DNA of 64,000 bases. It comes from Oceanicella sp. SM1341. Its GTDB lineage: Bacteria; Pseudomonadota; Alphaproteobacteria; Rhodobacterales; Rhodobacteraceae. The position numbers and the translations under genes are program-made. The notes under the pieces are model-generated. The model was not told where the DNA came from. It saw only the letters and a program-made list of their open reading frames with translations, and did no database searches. Shown here in pieces: positions 11,128-20,040 of this stretch; position 1 is the stretch's first letter; every line of letters starts with the position of its first letter. Location of the stretch: NCBI RefSeq assembly GCF_003448965.1, contig NZ_QRGC01000001.1, forward strand, positions 186,001 to 250,000, in the 5' to 3' direction.

Positions 11128-11571
11128 TCAGACGGGGCGGTTGATGGCGGCGGTGCCGAGGATGAAGTCGGGGATGCCGCGGCCCGGGCGGGCGGCGATC
11201 ATCAGCACGACGCTGGCCACCTGCACCAGCACGAAGGCGTAGCAGATGAGGTAGAGCACGGTGTGCGCCGCCGCGAGCCCGGTGGTGAGCCGGTCGCCGG
11301 TGACGGCGCGGATCTCGATGCCCATCATCCGCATGCCCAGCGTGGCCGAGCCGCCCGACAGGGTCATCACCCGGTAGAGCACGTCGATCACGGCCCAGAC
11401 ACCGGCGGTGATGAAGAACACCAGGCCGAGGCTGGGCAGGGCGAGGATGAACAGCACCAGCGCGGTGAAGATGCCCACCAGCACGATGTCGATGATCCAG
11501 GCGATGAAGCGGCGCAGGGGCACGCCGTCGTAGAACTGGGGGTCGCGGTCGGGGTCGGGCAGGCCGTTCAT
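11128..11571 (-). CDS. RDD family membrane protein
   Basis: A small membrane protein of about 147 residues with three or four hydrophobic segments. The first holds the RDD signature (LRRFIAWIIDIVLVG: Arg before the segment, Asp inside it). Some RDD proteins have been linked to ion transport, but the role here is unknown. Start ATG 11571-11569 is preferred over the upstream GTG at 11604 because GAGAGG sits just before it. Confidence 0.82.
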   Translation of the reverse strand: MNGLPDPDRDPQFYDGVPLRRFIAWIIDIVLVGIFTALVLFILALPSLGLVFFITAGVWAVIDVLYRVMTLSGGSATLGMRMMGIEIRAVTGDRLTTGLAAAHTVLYLICYAFVLVQVASVVLMIAARPGRGIPDFILGTAAINRPV

Positions 11572-11678
11572 GTCATCCTCTCGAGGGGCAATATTCGGGG
11601 GCACAGTGGCACGCGGTGCCCCCGGCTGTCCATCGCGGGGTCCTCCGCCCGGCGAGCGGGAGGAGGGCGCGGGAGGGA

Positions 11679-12077
11679 TCAGGCGACCACCTCGGCGTCG
11701 GAGGCATCGTCGCGGCCGCGGCGGCGCTCGTCCATGAAGCGCTCGAACTCGGCCTGGTCCTTGGCGCGGCGCAGCCGCTCCATGAAGCCGCGGAAGGCGG
11801 TCTGCTCCTCCTCGAGGCGGCGCAGGGTCTCGGCGCGGTACTCGTCGAAGGCGACGTTGCCGGTGCTCTCATGCCCGGCGCGGCGGTTGGCCCAGAAGGA
11901 TTTGGCGTTGCGTTTGCAGCCCATGCGATTGCTCCAGATCATGTATGCGAGAAGGAAGAGGCCCAGCGGCCAGAACACCACGAACCCCAGCACCATGCTG
12001 GCGATCCATGCAGGCTTGCCCCTGGCGTCGAGCCAGTCTTCCACGGCCTTCAACCTGTTGGTGAGTGTGTCGATCAT
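11679..12077 (-). CDS. DUF2852 membrane protein
   Basis: The 132-residue protein has one strong membrane region (MVLGFVVFWPLGLFLLAYMI) followed by a charged, helical tail (FDEYRAETLRRLEEEQTAFR, then FMERLRRAKDQAEFERFMDE). This is the DUF2852 family, confined largely to alphaproteobacteria and of unknown function. Start ATG 12077 follows AGAGGA. A short inverted repeat lies just upstream at 12094-12110. The order RDD, DUF2852 in the same direction with a 107-bp gap suggests separate or loosely coupled expression. Confidence 0.85.
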   Translation of the reverse strand: MIDTLTNRLKAVEDWLDARGKPAWIASMVLGFVVFWPLGLFLLAYMIWSNRMGCKRNAKSFWANRRAGHESTGNVAFDEYRAETLRRLEEEQTAFRGFMERLRRAKDQAEFERFMDERRRGRDDASDAEVVA

Positions 12078-12093
12078 GTCCTCTTTGCTCCGA

Positions 12094-12110
12094 TGTGAAT
12101 GTTAATCACA
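12094..12110. promoter_or_regulatory. TGTGA-N7-TCACA dyad upstream of DUF2852 gene
   Basis: TGTGA (12094-12098) and TCACA (12106-12110) flank 7 nt, 17-33 nt before the DUF2852 start codon. The half-sites are those of CRP, but the spacer is 7 rather than 6, so a CRP assignment is not justified. The surroundings are AT-rich and probably contain the promoter. Confidence 0.35.
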
Positions 12111-12178
12111 TTTACATACTTGGGAAGCGCAAGGCGCCGCGCAAGAGGGGGCCGGCGAAAAATCACGCAAGGTGGGGG

Positions 12179-12814
12179 TCAGTCGAAATCCGGCAGCAGG
12201 CCGAGGCCGCGCAGGTAGATGGCGGAGCCGGATTCGAGCAGCTCCTCGGGCGAGAAGGGCGCCCGGCGGCCGGGCCCGCCGCGGGTGAACAGCTCCACCA
12301 CCCCGTGCGAGAGCGCCCAGATATGGTGGCTCACCATGCTGGTGGGCGGGCGCTTCTCGGGCGGCAGATGGGCGAAGAGCTCCTCCGCCGAGCGGTTGAG
12401 CACCCCGATGGCCCGGCCCGCGGCATCGTTGAGCTCGGCGCTGCCGGCGATGGAGAGGCCGGATTCGAACATGGCGATGTAATGCCCGGGGTGGGTGCGG
12501 GCGAAGTCGAGATAGGCCCGGCCCACCGCCTCGAAGGCGCGCAGGGGCGAGCCGGGGGCACGGGCGCGCGCGGCCTCGAGCTTCTCGGCGAAGATGAGGA
12601 AGCCGCGGCGGGCCACCTCGGCGATCAGCTCCTCGCGGCCCTTGAAGTGGCGGTAGGGGGCTGCGGGGCTCACGCCCGCGGCGCGCGCCGCCTCGGCGAT
12701 GGTGAAGCCCTGGGGCCCGCGCTCCTCGATCAGGGCGATGGCGGCCTCGACCAGCGCCTCGCGCAGGTTGCCGTGGTGATAGCCGCGCCGGCCGGTCTTC
12801 TCATCCTCTGCCAT
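12179..12814 (-). CDS. TetR/AcrR family transcriptional regulator
   Basis: A 211-residue repressor-type regulator. The N-terminal helix-turn-helix is clear: IALIEERGPQGFTIAEAARA followed by AGVSPAAPYRHFKGREELIA. The C-terminal ligand domain resembles the WHG-type found in some TetR proteins (TSMVSHHIWALSHGVVELFT). The ligand is unknown. It is flanked by a DUF2852 gene and ppk2, both in the same direction, so no divergent target gene is obvious. Confidence 0.92.
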   Translation of the reverse strand: MAEDEKTGRRGYHHGNLREALVEAAIALIEERGPQGFTIAEAARAAGVSPAAPYRHFKGREELIAEVARRGFLIFAEKLEAARARAPGSPLRAFEAVGRAYLDFARTHPGHYIAMFESGLSIAGSAELNDAAGRAIGVLNRSAEELFAHLPPEKRPPTSMVSHHIWALSHGVVELFTRGGPGRRAPFSPEELLESGSAIYLRGLGLLPDFD

Positions 12815-12863
12815 GCCCCCCTCTACCCGAGCGCGCGCGCGGAGGGAAGCGGGGCCGGCATGC

Positions 12864-13778
12864 TCAGACGTTCTCGTCGGGCATGATCTCCGGGCCGCCG
12901 CACAGCGCCGGGTCGCTCTCGCCGATGGCGGCCTCGTCGCGCCCGTCGTAGGGCAGGGCGCGCAGCACGTGGCGGATGGCCTGCAGGCGGGCGCGCTTCT
13001 TGTCGTCGGAGCGCACCACGGTCCAGGGGGTGACGGGATTGTGCGTCGCCTCGAACATCTCGCGGATGGCGGCGGAATAGGCGTCCCAGCGCGACAGGCC
13101 CTCCACGTCGATGGGCGAGAGCTTCCAGTGCTTCAGCGGGTCGTCCTCGCGGGCGAGGAAGCGGCGGAGCTGCTCGGCCCGGCCCACGGTGAGCCAGATC
13201 TTGATGAGGTGGATGCCATCCTCGACGAGCATCGACTCGAACTGCGGCGCCTGGGCGAAGAAATGCGCCCGCTGCCGGGACGTGCAGAAGCCGAAGACAT
13301 GCTCGACCACGGCGCGGTTGTACCAGGAGCGGTCGAAGAAGGCGATCTCGCCGGCGGTGGGCAGGTGGCGGATGTAGCGCTGGAAATACCACTCGCCCGC
13401 CTCCACGTCCGAGGGCTTGCCGAGGGCGACGACCCGGGCGGTGCGCGGGTTCAGGTTTGCCGCGAAGCGCTTGATGGTGCTGCCCTTGCCGGCGGCGTCG
13501 CGGCCCTCGAACAGCACCACGACGCGTGCCCCCGAGCGGCGCACCCACTCGTGCATGCGCACAAGCTCGATCTGCAGGGCCTCGAGCTGCTTGCCGTAGC
13601 TCTCGCCGTCGATGGTGGTGTCGTAGGGATAGCTGGGCGAGAGGATGTCCTTCTTCGACCCCTCCTCGATGGCCCGGCGGATTTCCTTCGGCGCCTCCTC
13701 GCGGAAGAAGCGGCCGATGGCCCCGGGCTCGACGCCATCGGGGGTCGGGGTGTCCTGTGTCGCGCTGGTATCGGCCAT
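12864..13778 (-). CDS. ppk2: polyphosphate kinase 2
   Basis: A PPK2-family P-loop kinase of 304 residues that uses polyphosphate to phosphorylate nucleoside diphosphates or, in reverse, makes polyphosphate. Walker A is GRDAAGKGSTIK and Walker B/lid are FFDRSWYNRAVVEHVFGF. WDAYSAAIREMF and the late VVRSDDKKRARL are typical. The length fits the single-domain class. The preferred nucleotide (GDP or ADP) cannot be read off. Start ATG 13778; the metA stop lies 75 bp upstream. Confidence 0.95.
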   Translation of the reverse strand: MADTSATQDTPTPDGVEPGAIGRFFREEAPKEIRRAIEEGSKKDILSPSYPYDTTIDGESYGKQLEALQIELVRMHEWVRRSGARVVVLFEGRDAAGKGSTIKRFAANLNPRTARVVALGKPSDVEAGEWYFQRYIRHLPTAGEIAFFDRSWYNRAVVEHVFGFCTSRQRAHFFAQAPQFESMLVEDGIHLIKIWLTVGRAEQLRRFLAREDDPLKHWKLSPIDVEGLSRWDAYSAAIREMFEATHNPVTPWTVVRSDDKKRARLQAIRHVLRALPYDGRDEAAIGESDPALCGGPEIMPDENV

Positions 13779-13853
13779 CGGCTGCGTCCCTATGCTGTCA
13801 GGCGGCCGGGGGGCCGCCGCAGCCCGGGCAACGCCCGGGAGCGGGGCCGGGTT

Positions 13854-14765
13854 TCAGCGGCCGATGTCGTTCAGATCGTACGGGCAGGATTGGTAGATGT
13901 CATTCACCCAGTTGCCGTAGAACAGGTGGGCATGGCTGCGCCAGCCGTTGCGCGGCGGGCGGGAGGGGTCGTCCTTGGGGTAGTAGTTCACCGGCACGTG
14001 GATGGGCTTGCCGCCGGCCACGTCGCGGTCGTACTCCTCCTTGAGGGTGCCGGTCTCGTATTCGAGGTGGTTGAACATGTAGAGCGCCTTGTGGGCGGGG
14101 TCGTCGACCAGGCAGGGGCCGCTCTCCTCCGAATCCGCCAGCACCTCGAGCCCGGGCGGCAGGTCAGCCTCGCGGATCTCGGTCCAGCGGCTCACCGGCA
14201 CGATGAAACTGTCGTCGAAGCCGCGCAGGCAGGGCGCGGTGGGCACCCGCACCCGGTGCTCGAAACAGCCGAAGCTCTTGGTGTCCAGCGTGTGCTTGGG
14301 CACGTCGTGGAAGTGGTTGAGCATCGCCTGCGCGCCCCAGCACACCCCGAGGGTGCGGTGCACGTTGGTCTGGGTCCAGTCGAAGATGCGGCGCAGCTCG
14401 TCCCAGTAGGTGACCTGGTCGTATTCCAGCAGCTCGATCGGCGCGCCGGTGATGATGAGCCCGTCGAACTTGCGGTGCCGGGCCTCCTCGAAGGTGGCGT
14501 AGAAGCTCTCCATATGCGCGGGCGCGGTGTGGCGCGACTGGTGCTCGGTCATCCGGATCAGGCTGAATTCCACCTGCAGCGCGGTGGAGCCGATGAGGCG
14601 GACGAACTGCGTCTCGGTCTGCACCTTCTTGGGCATCAGGTTCAGGAGCGCGATCTGCAAAGGCCGGATGTCCTGGCGCAGTGCCATCTCCTCGGACATG
14701 ACCATCACACCCTCGCGGCTGAGCACGTCGTAGGCGGGCAGGTCTCCGGGGATCTTGATCGGCAT
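13854..14765 (-). CDS. metAA: homoserine O-acetyltransferase (MetA family)
   Basis: First committed step of methionine synthesis: acylation of homoserine. The 303-residue protein has the catalytic Cys at position 142 ([10 protein letters not shown]) and the His/Glu pair near the C-terminus ([11 protein letters not shown]). Residue 111 is Glu ([10 protein letters not shown]). In this family Glu at 111 goes with acetyl-CoA and Gly with succinyl-CoA, so acetylation is inferred although many databases label MetA as succinyltransferase. Start ATG 14765. The ribosome-binding GGGAG lies in a hairpin (14772-14792). Confidence 0.95.
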   Translation of the reverse strand: MPIKIPGDLPAYDVLSREGVMVMSEEMALRQDIRPLQIALLNLMPKKVQTETQFVRLIGSTALQVEFSLIRMTEHQSRHTAPAHMESFYATFEEARHRKFDGLIITGAPIELLEYDQVTYWDELRRIFDWTQTNVHRTLGVCWGAQAMLNHFHDVPKHTLDTKSFGCFEHRVRVPTAPCLRGFDDSFIVPVSRWTEIREADLPPGLEVLADSEESGPCLVDDPAHKALYMFNHLEYETGTLKEEYDRDVAGGKPIHVPVNYYPKDDPSRPPRNGWRSHAHLFYGNWVNDIYQSCPYDLNDIGR

Positions 14766-14771
14766 CGCGTT

Positions 14772-14792
14772 TGCTCCCTTCAGTCAGGAGCA
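14772..14792 (-). promoter_or_regulatory. hairpin covering the metA Shine-Dalgarno
   Basis: On the minus strand TGCTCC and GGAGCA pair perfectly (plus-strand arms 14772-14777 and 14787-14792) around a 9-nt loop. The GGGAG ribosome-binding site of metA is inside the stem, 7 nt before the ATG. It does not match the SAM-II or SAH riboswitch consensus I know. Confidence 0.4.
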
Positions 14793-14865
14793 GGGAGATA
14801 GGCCAGCGGCGCGCGCATTGCAAATGCCGCGCACGGTTTTCCCTTACGGAAGCTTGACGGGGCGC

Positions 14866-15729
14866 TCAGCCGCGCGCGTCGAGCGCCCGGGCGACGAGGG
14901 TGTCGAACTCGGCCGCGGTGGTGACTTCGGCGATGTCGTCGGCCTCCACCGTGACACCCCAGTTGTCGGCGATGGCCTGGTAGAGCGGGCGGCGGTGGCC
15001 GAGAAGCTGGGCGAAGCCGAAGCGGATGAAATCGTCGGGGTCGACCGCGTCTTCCTCCACGCCGCGCTCCGCGAGATAGCGGCTCCACTGCGCGCGCAGG
15101 AAATCCTCGCGGTAGTACATCGGCTTGGGCGCGCGGTCGAAGCGGGCCTTCAGCGCGTCCTCATGCGCCTCCGAGCCGCGGATGTAGACGATGAGCATCG
15201 CCTCGCTCACGCCGCGCAGCACGCGGTCTTCGGGGTCGGCCGGGTCGACCACCTCGCAGATCGAGCCGGAAGTGTCGCAGACGAAATGCGGGTAACCGTA
15301 GAGCGTGCCGGCACGCTCGATGAACTCGCCCGCATCAAGCATGGAGGCGGCCTCGGCGGCGCGGTGCAGGCGCTGGCGGCGGCAATATTCCTCGAAGGGG
15401 ATGCCGCCGGCCTCGGCGTTGCCCGGCTTGCCCAGCCAGTGCGAGAGCGGCGCGAGATTGTGGAACGAGAGGTTCGAGCCGATGTAGATCGAATCCGAGC
15501 GCAGCATCTCGCGCAGCAGCGGCACCTTCATCGCCTCGCGCTTGAAATCGTCGGCGATGTATTCGCCGAGGTAGCGCGTGCCGATGCGGAAATCGACCGA
15601 GTAGTGAAACCAGTCCCCGTCATCGCGCAGCAACTGGCTGATGCGGGTCTTGCCCACGCCCGACATGCCGATGAGCGCCACGGCCTTGTGGCGGGCGCCG
15701 AGCCAGTCACGGCCGGTGGAGTAGATCAT
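14866..15729 (-). CDS. uncharacterised P-loop ATPase (Rhodobacterales type)
   Basis: The 287-residue protein has a Walker A motif near its start (LIGMSGVGKTRISQLL) and resembles the unnamed 'ATPase' found next to ppa in Rhodobacterales. Striking conserved-looking stretches are WFHYSVDFRIGTRYLGEYI, KVPLLREMLRSDSIYIGSNL, YPHFVCDTSGSICEVVDP and KPMYYREDFL. The layout recalls small-molecule or nucleoside kinases, but no lid or substrate motif is decisive. Start ATG 15729-15727. It lies 83 bp downstream of ppa on the same strand. Confidence 0.75.
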   Translation of the reverse strand: MIYSTGRDWLGARHKAVALIGMSGVGKTRISQLLRDDGDWFHYSVDFRIGTRYLGEYIADDFKREAMKVPLLREMLRSDSIYIGSNLSFHNLAPLSHWLGKPGNAEAGGIPFEEYCRRQRLHRAAEAASMLDAGEFIERAGTLYGYPHFVCDTSGSICEVVDPADPEDRVLRGVSEAMLIVYIRGSEAHEDALKARFDRAPKPMYYREDFLRAQWSRYLAERGVEEDAVDPDDFIRFGFAQLLGHRRPLYQAIADNWGVTVEADDIAEVTTAAEFDTLVARALDARG

Positions 15730-15812
15730 GCGGGGGCGCTCCGTGGAGGCGTGGGGGGCGGGGAGAGAGGCGGGCGCGCCGCCTCCCTCCGGATCGTGGG
15801 GTCGGCCGGGCC

Positions 15813-16352
15813 TCAGGCCTTGGCGACGGCGTCCACGGATTTCTGCAGGATGGTCTCGGCCTCGGCCTTGTCGCCCCAGCCGATCACCTTCACCCACTTG
15901 CCGGCCTCGAGGTCCTTGTAGTGCTCGAAGAAGTGCTTGATGCGGTCGCGGGTCTTGGCCGGGATGTCTTCCAGGTCGTTGATATGGGCCTGGAACGGGT
16001 CGGTCTTCACGTGGGGCACGGCGATGAGCTTGTCGTCCATGCCGCCGTCGTCTTCCATCTTCAGCACGCCGACCGGGCGGCAGCGGATCACGACACCGGG
16101 CTGCAGGGCGAAGTCGCACAGCACCAGCACGTCGGTCGGGTCGCCGTCGTCATGCAGGGTGTTGGGCACGAAGCCGTAGTTGCAGGGGTAGAACATCGGG
16201 GTGTTCACGATGCGGTCGACGAAGACGGCGCCGGAGTCCTTGTCGAGCTCGTACTTGACCGGCTGGCCGCCGTTCGCGCCACCGGTGATCTCGATGACCA
16301 CGTTGATGTCGGAGGGGGGGTTCTTGCCCGCCGGGATCTTGTCGATGTTCAT
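15813..16352 (-). CDS. ppa: inorganic pyrophosphatase
   Basis: A family I soluble pyrophosphatase of 179 residues that hydrolyses PPi and drives biosynthetic reactions. The Mg-binding signature DGDPTDVLVL is at about residues 68-77, with upstream YPCNYGFVPNT and downstream DDKLIAVP. Start ATG 16352. Followed on the same strand by the P-loop ATPase gene. Confidence 0.97.
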   Translation of the reverse strand: MNIDKIPAGKNPPSDINVVIEITGGANGGQPVKYELDKDSGAVFVDRIVNTPMFYPCNYGFVPNTLHDDGDPTDVLVLCDFALQPGVVIRCRPVGVLKMEDDGGMDDKLIAVPHVKTDPFQAHINDLEDIPAKTRDRIKHFFEHYKDLEAGKWVKVIGWGDKAEAETILQKSVDAVAKA

Positions 16353-16488
16353 GGTTGTGCTCCTCGCACTGTCCGGTTGGTTCCACGGGCGCGCTTAGCA
16401 CGGCGCGCGCGCCCTTCCAAGCCCTTCAATGTGCAGGTGCAGCATGCCCCCGCGCCGCAACCCGAGGCTGCGGCGCGGGGCAGGCGGC

Positions 16489-17055
16489 TCAGAAGCCGAT
16501 CTTGCCCTGGAAATCCCCCAGCGCGCGCGACCAGTTGTCGAGCACGGAGGAAAAGCCTTCGGCCTGCATGCCGTTCACGCCCACCACGCAGTAGTCGAGG
16601 TAGGGGTCGAGCTCGGAATCGAGATAGGCCGGGCCGATGAACTCGTTGGAATTCCAGTCGTTCACCACGTCCGGGGTCGATCCGTTCTCGAGGTCGAAGC
16701 CGGCGGTGAAGCAGATCGTGTCGCAGCTCTCGCCCTCGGTGCAGCCGTAGAAGTCGATGTCGTAGTTCACGCCGGCCGCACCGCTCTTGATATGCGGGTC
16801 GCCCTCGGAATCCGTGCTCAGTTCGGCGCGGTAGCCCTCGGCAAGGATCGCGTCCACCAGGCTCTGCGGATCGGCGGCGGAGACTGTGCCCTCGGCGGCC
16901 GGGCCGCTGTGGTTGCCCCCTGAGTTGGCGGCCGAGCCGAGGGCGCGCAGCGCGTCGCGGCGCCAGGAGCCTTCGGCCGAGGCCGCTCCGGCGCCGAGGG
17001 TGAGCGCCATGGCAGAGAGGCAGGCAAGGCTGGCCAGCGTGGTTCGGGAAATCAT
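16489..17055 (-). CDS. secreted YbjN-domain protein
   Basis: A 188-residue protein with a signal peptide (TTLASLACLSAMALTLGAGA, cleaved near ASA-EG) followed by a YbjN-like domain (VDAILAEGYRAELSTDSEGD, then IDFYGCTEGESCDTICFTAG, then NSNEFIGPAYLD). Three of the Cys are close together (GCTEGESCDTICF), suggesting disulfides in the periplasm. YbjN-fold proteins are usually regarded as chaperone-like or regulatory. The function here is unknown. Confidence 0.75.
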   Translation of the reverse strand: MISRTTLASLACLSAMALTLGAGAASAEGSWRRDALRALGSAANSGGNHSGPAAEGTVSAADPQSLVDAILAEGYRAELSTDSEGDPHIKSGAAGVNYDIDFYGCTEGESCDTICFTAGFDLENGSTPDVVNDWNSNEFIGPAYLDSELDPYLDYCVVGVNGMQAEGFSSVLDNWSRALGDFQGKIGF

Positions 17056-17117
17056 CCGATGGTCCTCTTTCGTCGTGTTCGCTGTGACACGGGTACAACC
17101 AGAGATTTACCAGATGG

Positions 17118-18017
17118 TCAATGTGGAACTGCCCCGGCGGCCTCCCGCCCCGCGCGGCGGCGCTCGGCCCGCACGGAGATCACGTTGCCCGCGAGGATCA
17201 GCGCCGCCCCGACGAACACCGGCGCCATCAGCGGCTCGTGGTACACCCACATGCCCAGCAGCGCGATCACCGGCAGGCGCAGGAACTCCATCGGCGCCAC
17301 CACCGAGGCCGGCGCGAACTGCAGCGCCGAGGTGAGGCAGAAATGCGCCGTGAGCCCGCAGACCGACACGATGAGCACCCAGGGCAGCATGGCCTGCGAG
17401 GGCACGGCGATGCCGCCCGGAAGGGCGAGGGCGAGGCCGAAGAGCCCCTGCAGCAGGGTCATCCAGAACAGCACGCAGAGCACGGTGTCATGGCGCATGA
17501 TGCGCTTGGTGAAGAGCGTGTTGAGCGCAAAGCCCACCGCCGCGCCCAGCCCCGCCGCATGGCCCCATTCCAGCGGCGCCACCCCGGGCTGGGCCACGAT
17601 GAGGATGCCGATGAAGCCGATGCCGGCCGCGAGCACCCGCACCCGGGTCATCTGCTCGCCGAGGAACAGCGGCGCGAGCAGCGCCACCCAGATCGGGTTG
17701 GTGAACTCCAGCGCCACCAGCTGGCTGAGCGGGATGGTGGCGACGCCGAAGAACCACAGGTTCTGCCCGGCGAAATGCACCACGTTGCGGGCGAGGTGCT
17801 GGCCCGGATGGGCGGTGCGCACCTGCGCGTAGCCGCCGCCGCGGGGCAGGGCGAGCAGCCCCAGCACCACGAGAAAGCCGATGGCCGAGCGGTACATCAT
17901 CAGCTCGAACGTATCGAGCTCCGCCGCGATCTCGCGACCGGCGACCGCCATGGCCGAGAAGGATGCGATGGCCCCGAGCATCCACAGGGCCGCCTTGATG
18001 GGATTCGTGCCTTGCAT
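17118..18017 (-). CDS. DMT family transporter (EamA)
   Basis: A 299-residue membrane protein with about ten hydrophobic segments in two EamA repeats (e.g. ALWMLGAIASFSAMAVAGRE; WVALLAPLFLGEQMT; LPVIALLGMWVYHEPLM). The paired Glu-rich ends FLGEQ and YHEP are typical of drug/metabolite exporters. Start ATG 18017-18015. The substrate is unknown. It is probably expressed alone. Confidence 0.88.
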   Translation of the reverse strand: MQGTNPIKAALWMLGAIASFSAMAVAGREIAAELDTFELMMYRSAIGFLVVLGLLALPRGGGYAQVRTAHPGQHLARNVVHFAGQNLWFFGVATIPLSQLVALEFTNPIWVALLAPLFLGEQMTRVRVLAAGIGFIGILIVAQPGVAPLEWGHAAGLGAAVGFALNTLFTKRIMRHDTVLCVLFWMTLLQGLFGLALALPGGIAVPSQAMLPWVLIVSVCGLTAHFCLTSALQFAPASVVAPMEFLRLPVIALLGMWVYHEPLMAPVFVGAALILAGNVISVRAERRRAGREAAGAVPH

Positions 18018-18167
18018 GATGCCGGCGACAGTGCTGCGGGGATCGTTGGCAGGCAAGCAGTTTCGTGAACATGTGAAGCGCCTGCCGCAAGGGCAGGTGG
18101 CGGACACGAAAAGGCCGCAGCCCGGCGCCCGGACTGCGGCCCTGTTCTCTCGTGCCCCGCGGGGGGA

Positions 18168-19742
18168 TCAGGCGGTGGCGTCTTCCTCTTCCTGCTCGGC
18201 CTCGGAGCGCGAGCGGGAGGGCTTCACCTTGAATTCACGCAGCAGGAAGGCCGGCACATGGTCGCCCAGCCCGATGACCGGCGCCTCGCGCCCGCCACCC
18301 TTGCCGCCACGGCCCTTGGAGGAGCCGCCACGCCCGCCGCGCGAGGAGCGGCCCTCGGAGCTGCGCTCCTCGGCCTCCTGCTTCGCGGGGACCGGCGCCG
18401 GCGCGGGGGCGGCCACGGCCTCCTCCGGCTCGGGAGTCGCGGCCTCGGCGGTGACGGGCTCGGTGGCCTGGGCCTCCTCGCGGTCGGCCTTGCGGGCGCG
18501 CGGCTTGCGCTCGCCACGGCGGGAGCGGGAGGGCTTGCCCTCCTTCTCGCGACGGTCGGTCGCCTCGGGGCGGAAGGCCTCGGCCTCGCCGCCGCCGAGC
18601 GGGCTTTCGACAACCGGGATCTCGGCCTTCACCAGGTCTTCGATCTGGGCGAGGTATTTCGCTTCATGCGGCAGGCAGATGGTGATGGCGCGCCCTTTCC
18701 GGCCGGCCCGGCCGGTGCGGCCGATGCGATGGACATAATCTTCCGAGTGGATCGGCACGTCGAAGTTGAACACGTGGCTCACGTTCGGGATGTCGAGGCC
18801 GCGGGCCGCCACGTCGGACGCCACGAGGAACCGGATCGAGCCGTCGCGGAAGCCGGAGAGCACGCGCATGCGCACCGCCTGGTCGAGGTCGCCGTGCAGG
18901 GCGCCCACGTTGAACCCGTGCTTCTGCAGGCTCTTGAACAGCACGTCCACGTCGCGCTTGCGGTTGCAGAAGATGATGGCGTTGCGCAGCTCCTCGCCCT
19001 CGGCCTCCATCAGCCGGCGCAGAACCTCGCGCTTCTCGGTCTCGGAGCGGTCCTTGCGGGAGGGGGCGTGCTTGCACACCGACTGCTCGATGGTGGCAGA
19101 GGCGGTGGCCTGCCGGGCCACTTCCACGCGCACCGGGTTGTGCAGGAAGGTTTCCGTGAGGCGGGTGATCTCCGGCGCCATGGTGGCGGAGAAGAACAGC
19201 GTCTGTCGGGTGAAGGGGGTGAGGCCGAAGATGCGCTCGATGTCGGGGATGAAACCCATGTCGAGCATGCGGTCGGCTTCGTCGACCACCATGATCTGCA
19301 CGCCGGTGAGCATCAGCTTGCCACGCTCGAAATGGTCGAGCAGGCGGCCGGGGGTGGCGATCAGCACGTCCACGCCGCGGTCGATCAGCTTGTCCTGGTC
19401 CTTGAAGGACACGCCGCCGATCAGCAGGGCCATGGAGAGGCGGTGGTGCTTGCCGTAGATCTCGAAATTCTCCGCCACCTGGGCGGCGAGCTCACGCGTG
19501 GGGCAGAGGATGAGGCTGCGCGGCATGCGCGCCTTGGCCCGGCCCTGGGCGAGAATGGTGATCATCGGCAGGGTGAAGCTGGCGGTCTTGCCGGTGCCGG
19601 TCTGGGCGATGCCGAGCACGTCGCGCCCCACGAGGGCGTGCGGGATGGCCTGCTCCTGGATGGGCGTGGGGCTGGTGTAGCCGGCTTCGGAAATGGCTTC
19701 GAGTACCTTGGGGTCAAGGTCGAGATCGGAAAAACTGGTCAT
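18168..19742 (-). CDS. DEAD-box RNA helicase (RhlE-like)
   Basis: An ATP-dependent RNA helicase of 524 residues. All core motifs are visible in order: Q motif (GYTSPTPIQEQAIP), I (AQTGTGKT), Ia (PTRELA), II (DEAD in VVDEADRMLD), III (SAT), V (ARGLDIP) and VI (HRIGRTGRAGR). The C-terminal tail of about 140 residues is low complexity. A basic stretch (SRSRRGERKPRARK) is followed by an Ala/Pro/Glu-rich section and a Gly/Arg/Ser-rich part (SSRGGRGGSSKGRGGKGGG). Such tails usually bind RNA non-specifically. Start ATG 19742-19740; 298 bp separate it from divergent fpr. Confidence 0.95.
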   Translation of the reverse strand: MTSFSDLDLDPKVLEAISEAGYTSPTPIQEQAIPHALVGRDVLGIAQTGTGKTASFTLPMITILAQGRAKARMPRSLILCPTRELAAQVAENFEIYGKHHRLSMALLIGGVSFKDQDKLIDRGVDVLIATPGRLLDHFERGKLMLTGVQIMVVDEADRMLDMGFIPDIERIFGLTPFTRQTLFFSATMAPEITRLTETFLHNPVRVEVARQATASATIEQSVCKHAPSRKDRSETEKREVLRRLMEAEGEELRNAIIFCNRKRDVDVLFKSLQKHGFNVGALHGDLDQAVRMRVLSGFRDGSIRFLVASDVAARGLDIPNVSHVFNFDVPIHSEDYVHRIGRTGRAGRKGRAITICLPHEAKYLAQIEDLVKAEIPVVESPLGGGEAEAFRPEATDRREKEGKPSRSRRGERKPRARKADREEAQATEPVTAEAATPEPEEAVAAPAPAPVPAKQEAEERSSEGRSSRGGRGGSSKGRGGKGGGREAPVIGLGDHVPAFLLREFKVKPSRSRSEAEQEEEDATA

Positions 19743-19979
19743 GGTTCTTTCATCCAGGCCCGCTTCGGGGCTGTTGCGGCAGGAATGGCCGCGAAAGATC
19801 CATGCGGCCCCGGGGCAGCCCGGATTGGCCCGTCCCCTCATCTGATGCGCCCCATATCGCGCGATAGTGCGGAAAAGTCAAGGATTCTGGCCGATCCGGT
19901 TGCATCGCAATATAAACATTTTTCAGGTGTGGTTTATGGCTATCCCCGAAATTTTTCGCGTAAATGTACCGCACGGGGG

Positions 19980-20008
19980 TTTCACAGCCCGGCACAAGGC
20001 GCTATATG
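19980..20008 (+). promoter_or_regulatory. possible fpr promoter
   Basis: TTTCAC (19980-19985) and TATATG (20003-20008) are 17 bp apart and lie 32 nt before the fpr ATG. The -35 match is weak. The surrounding divergent region (19860-19975) is visibly more AT-rich than the rest of the window, as expected for the shared control region of fpr and the helicase gene. Confidence 0.35.
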
Positions 20009-20040
20009 CCCCGAAACCCGTGTGATGGAGCAGGTGCAAC

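Noticed and set aside
8188-12105. Very long plus-strand open frame opposite thrS-bpt-DUF2852
   Set aside because: The translation is low-complexity and His/Gly/Ala-rich, the usual antisense shadow of high-GC genes. The minus-strand frames are recognised proteins.
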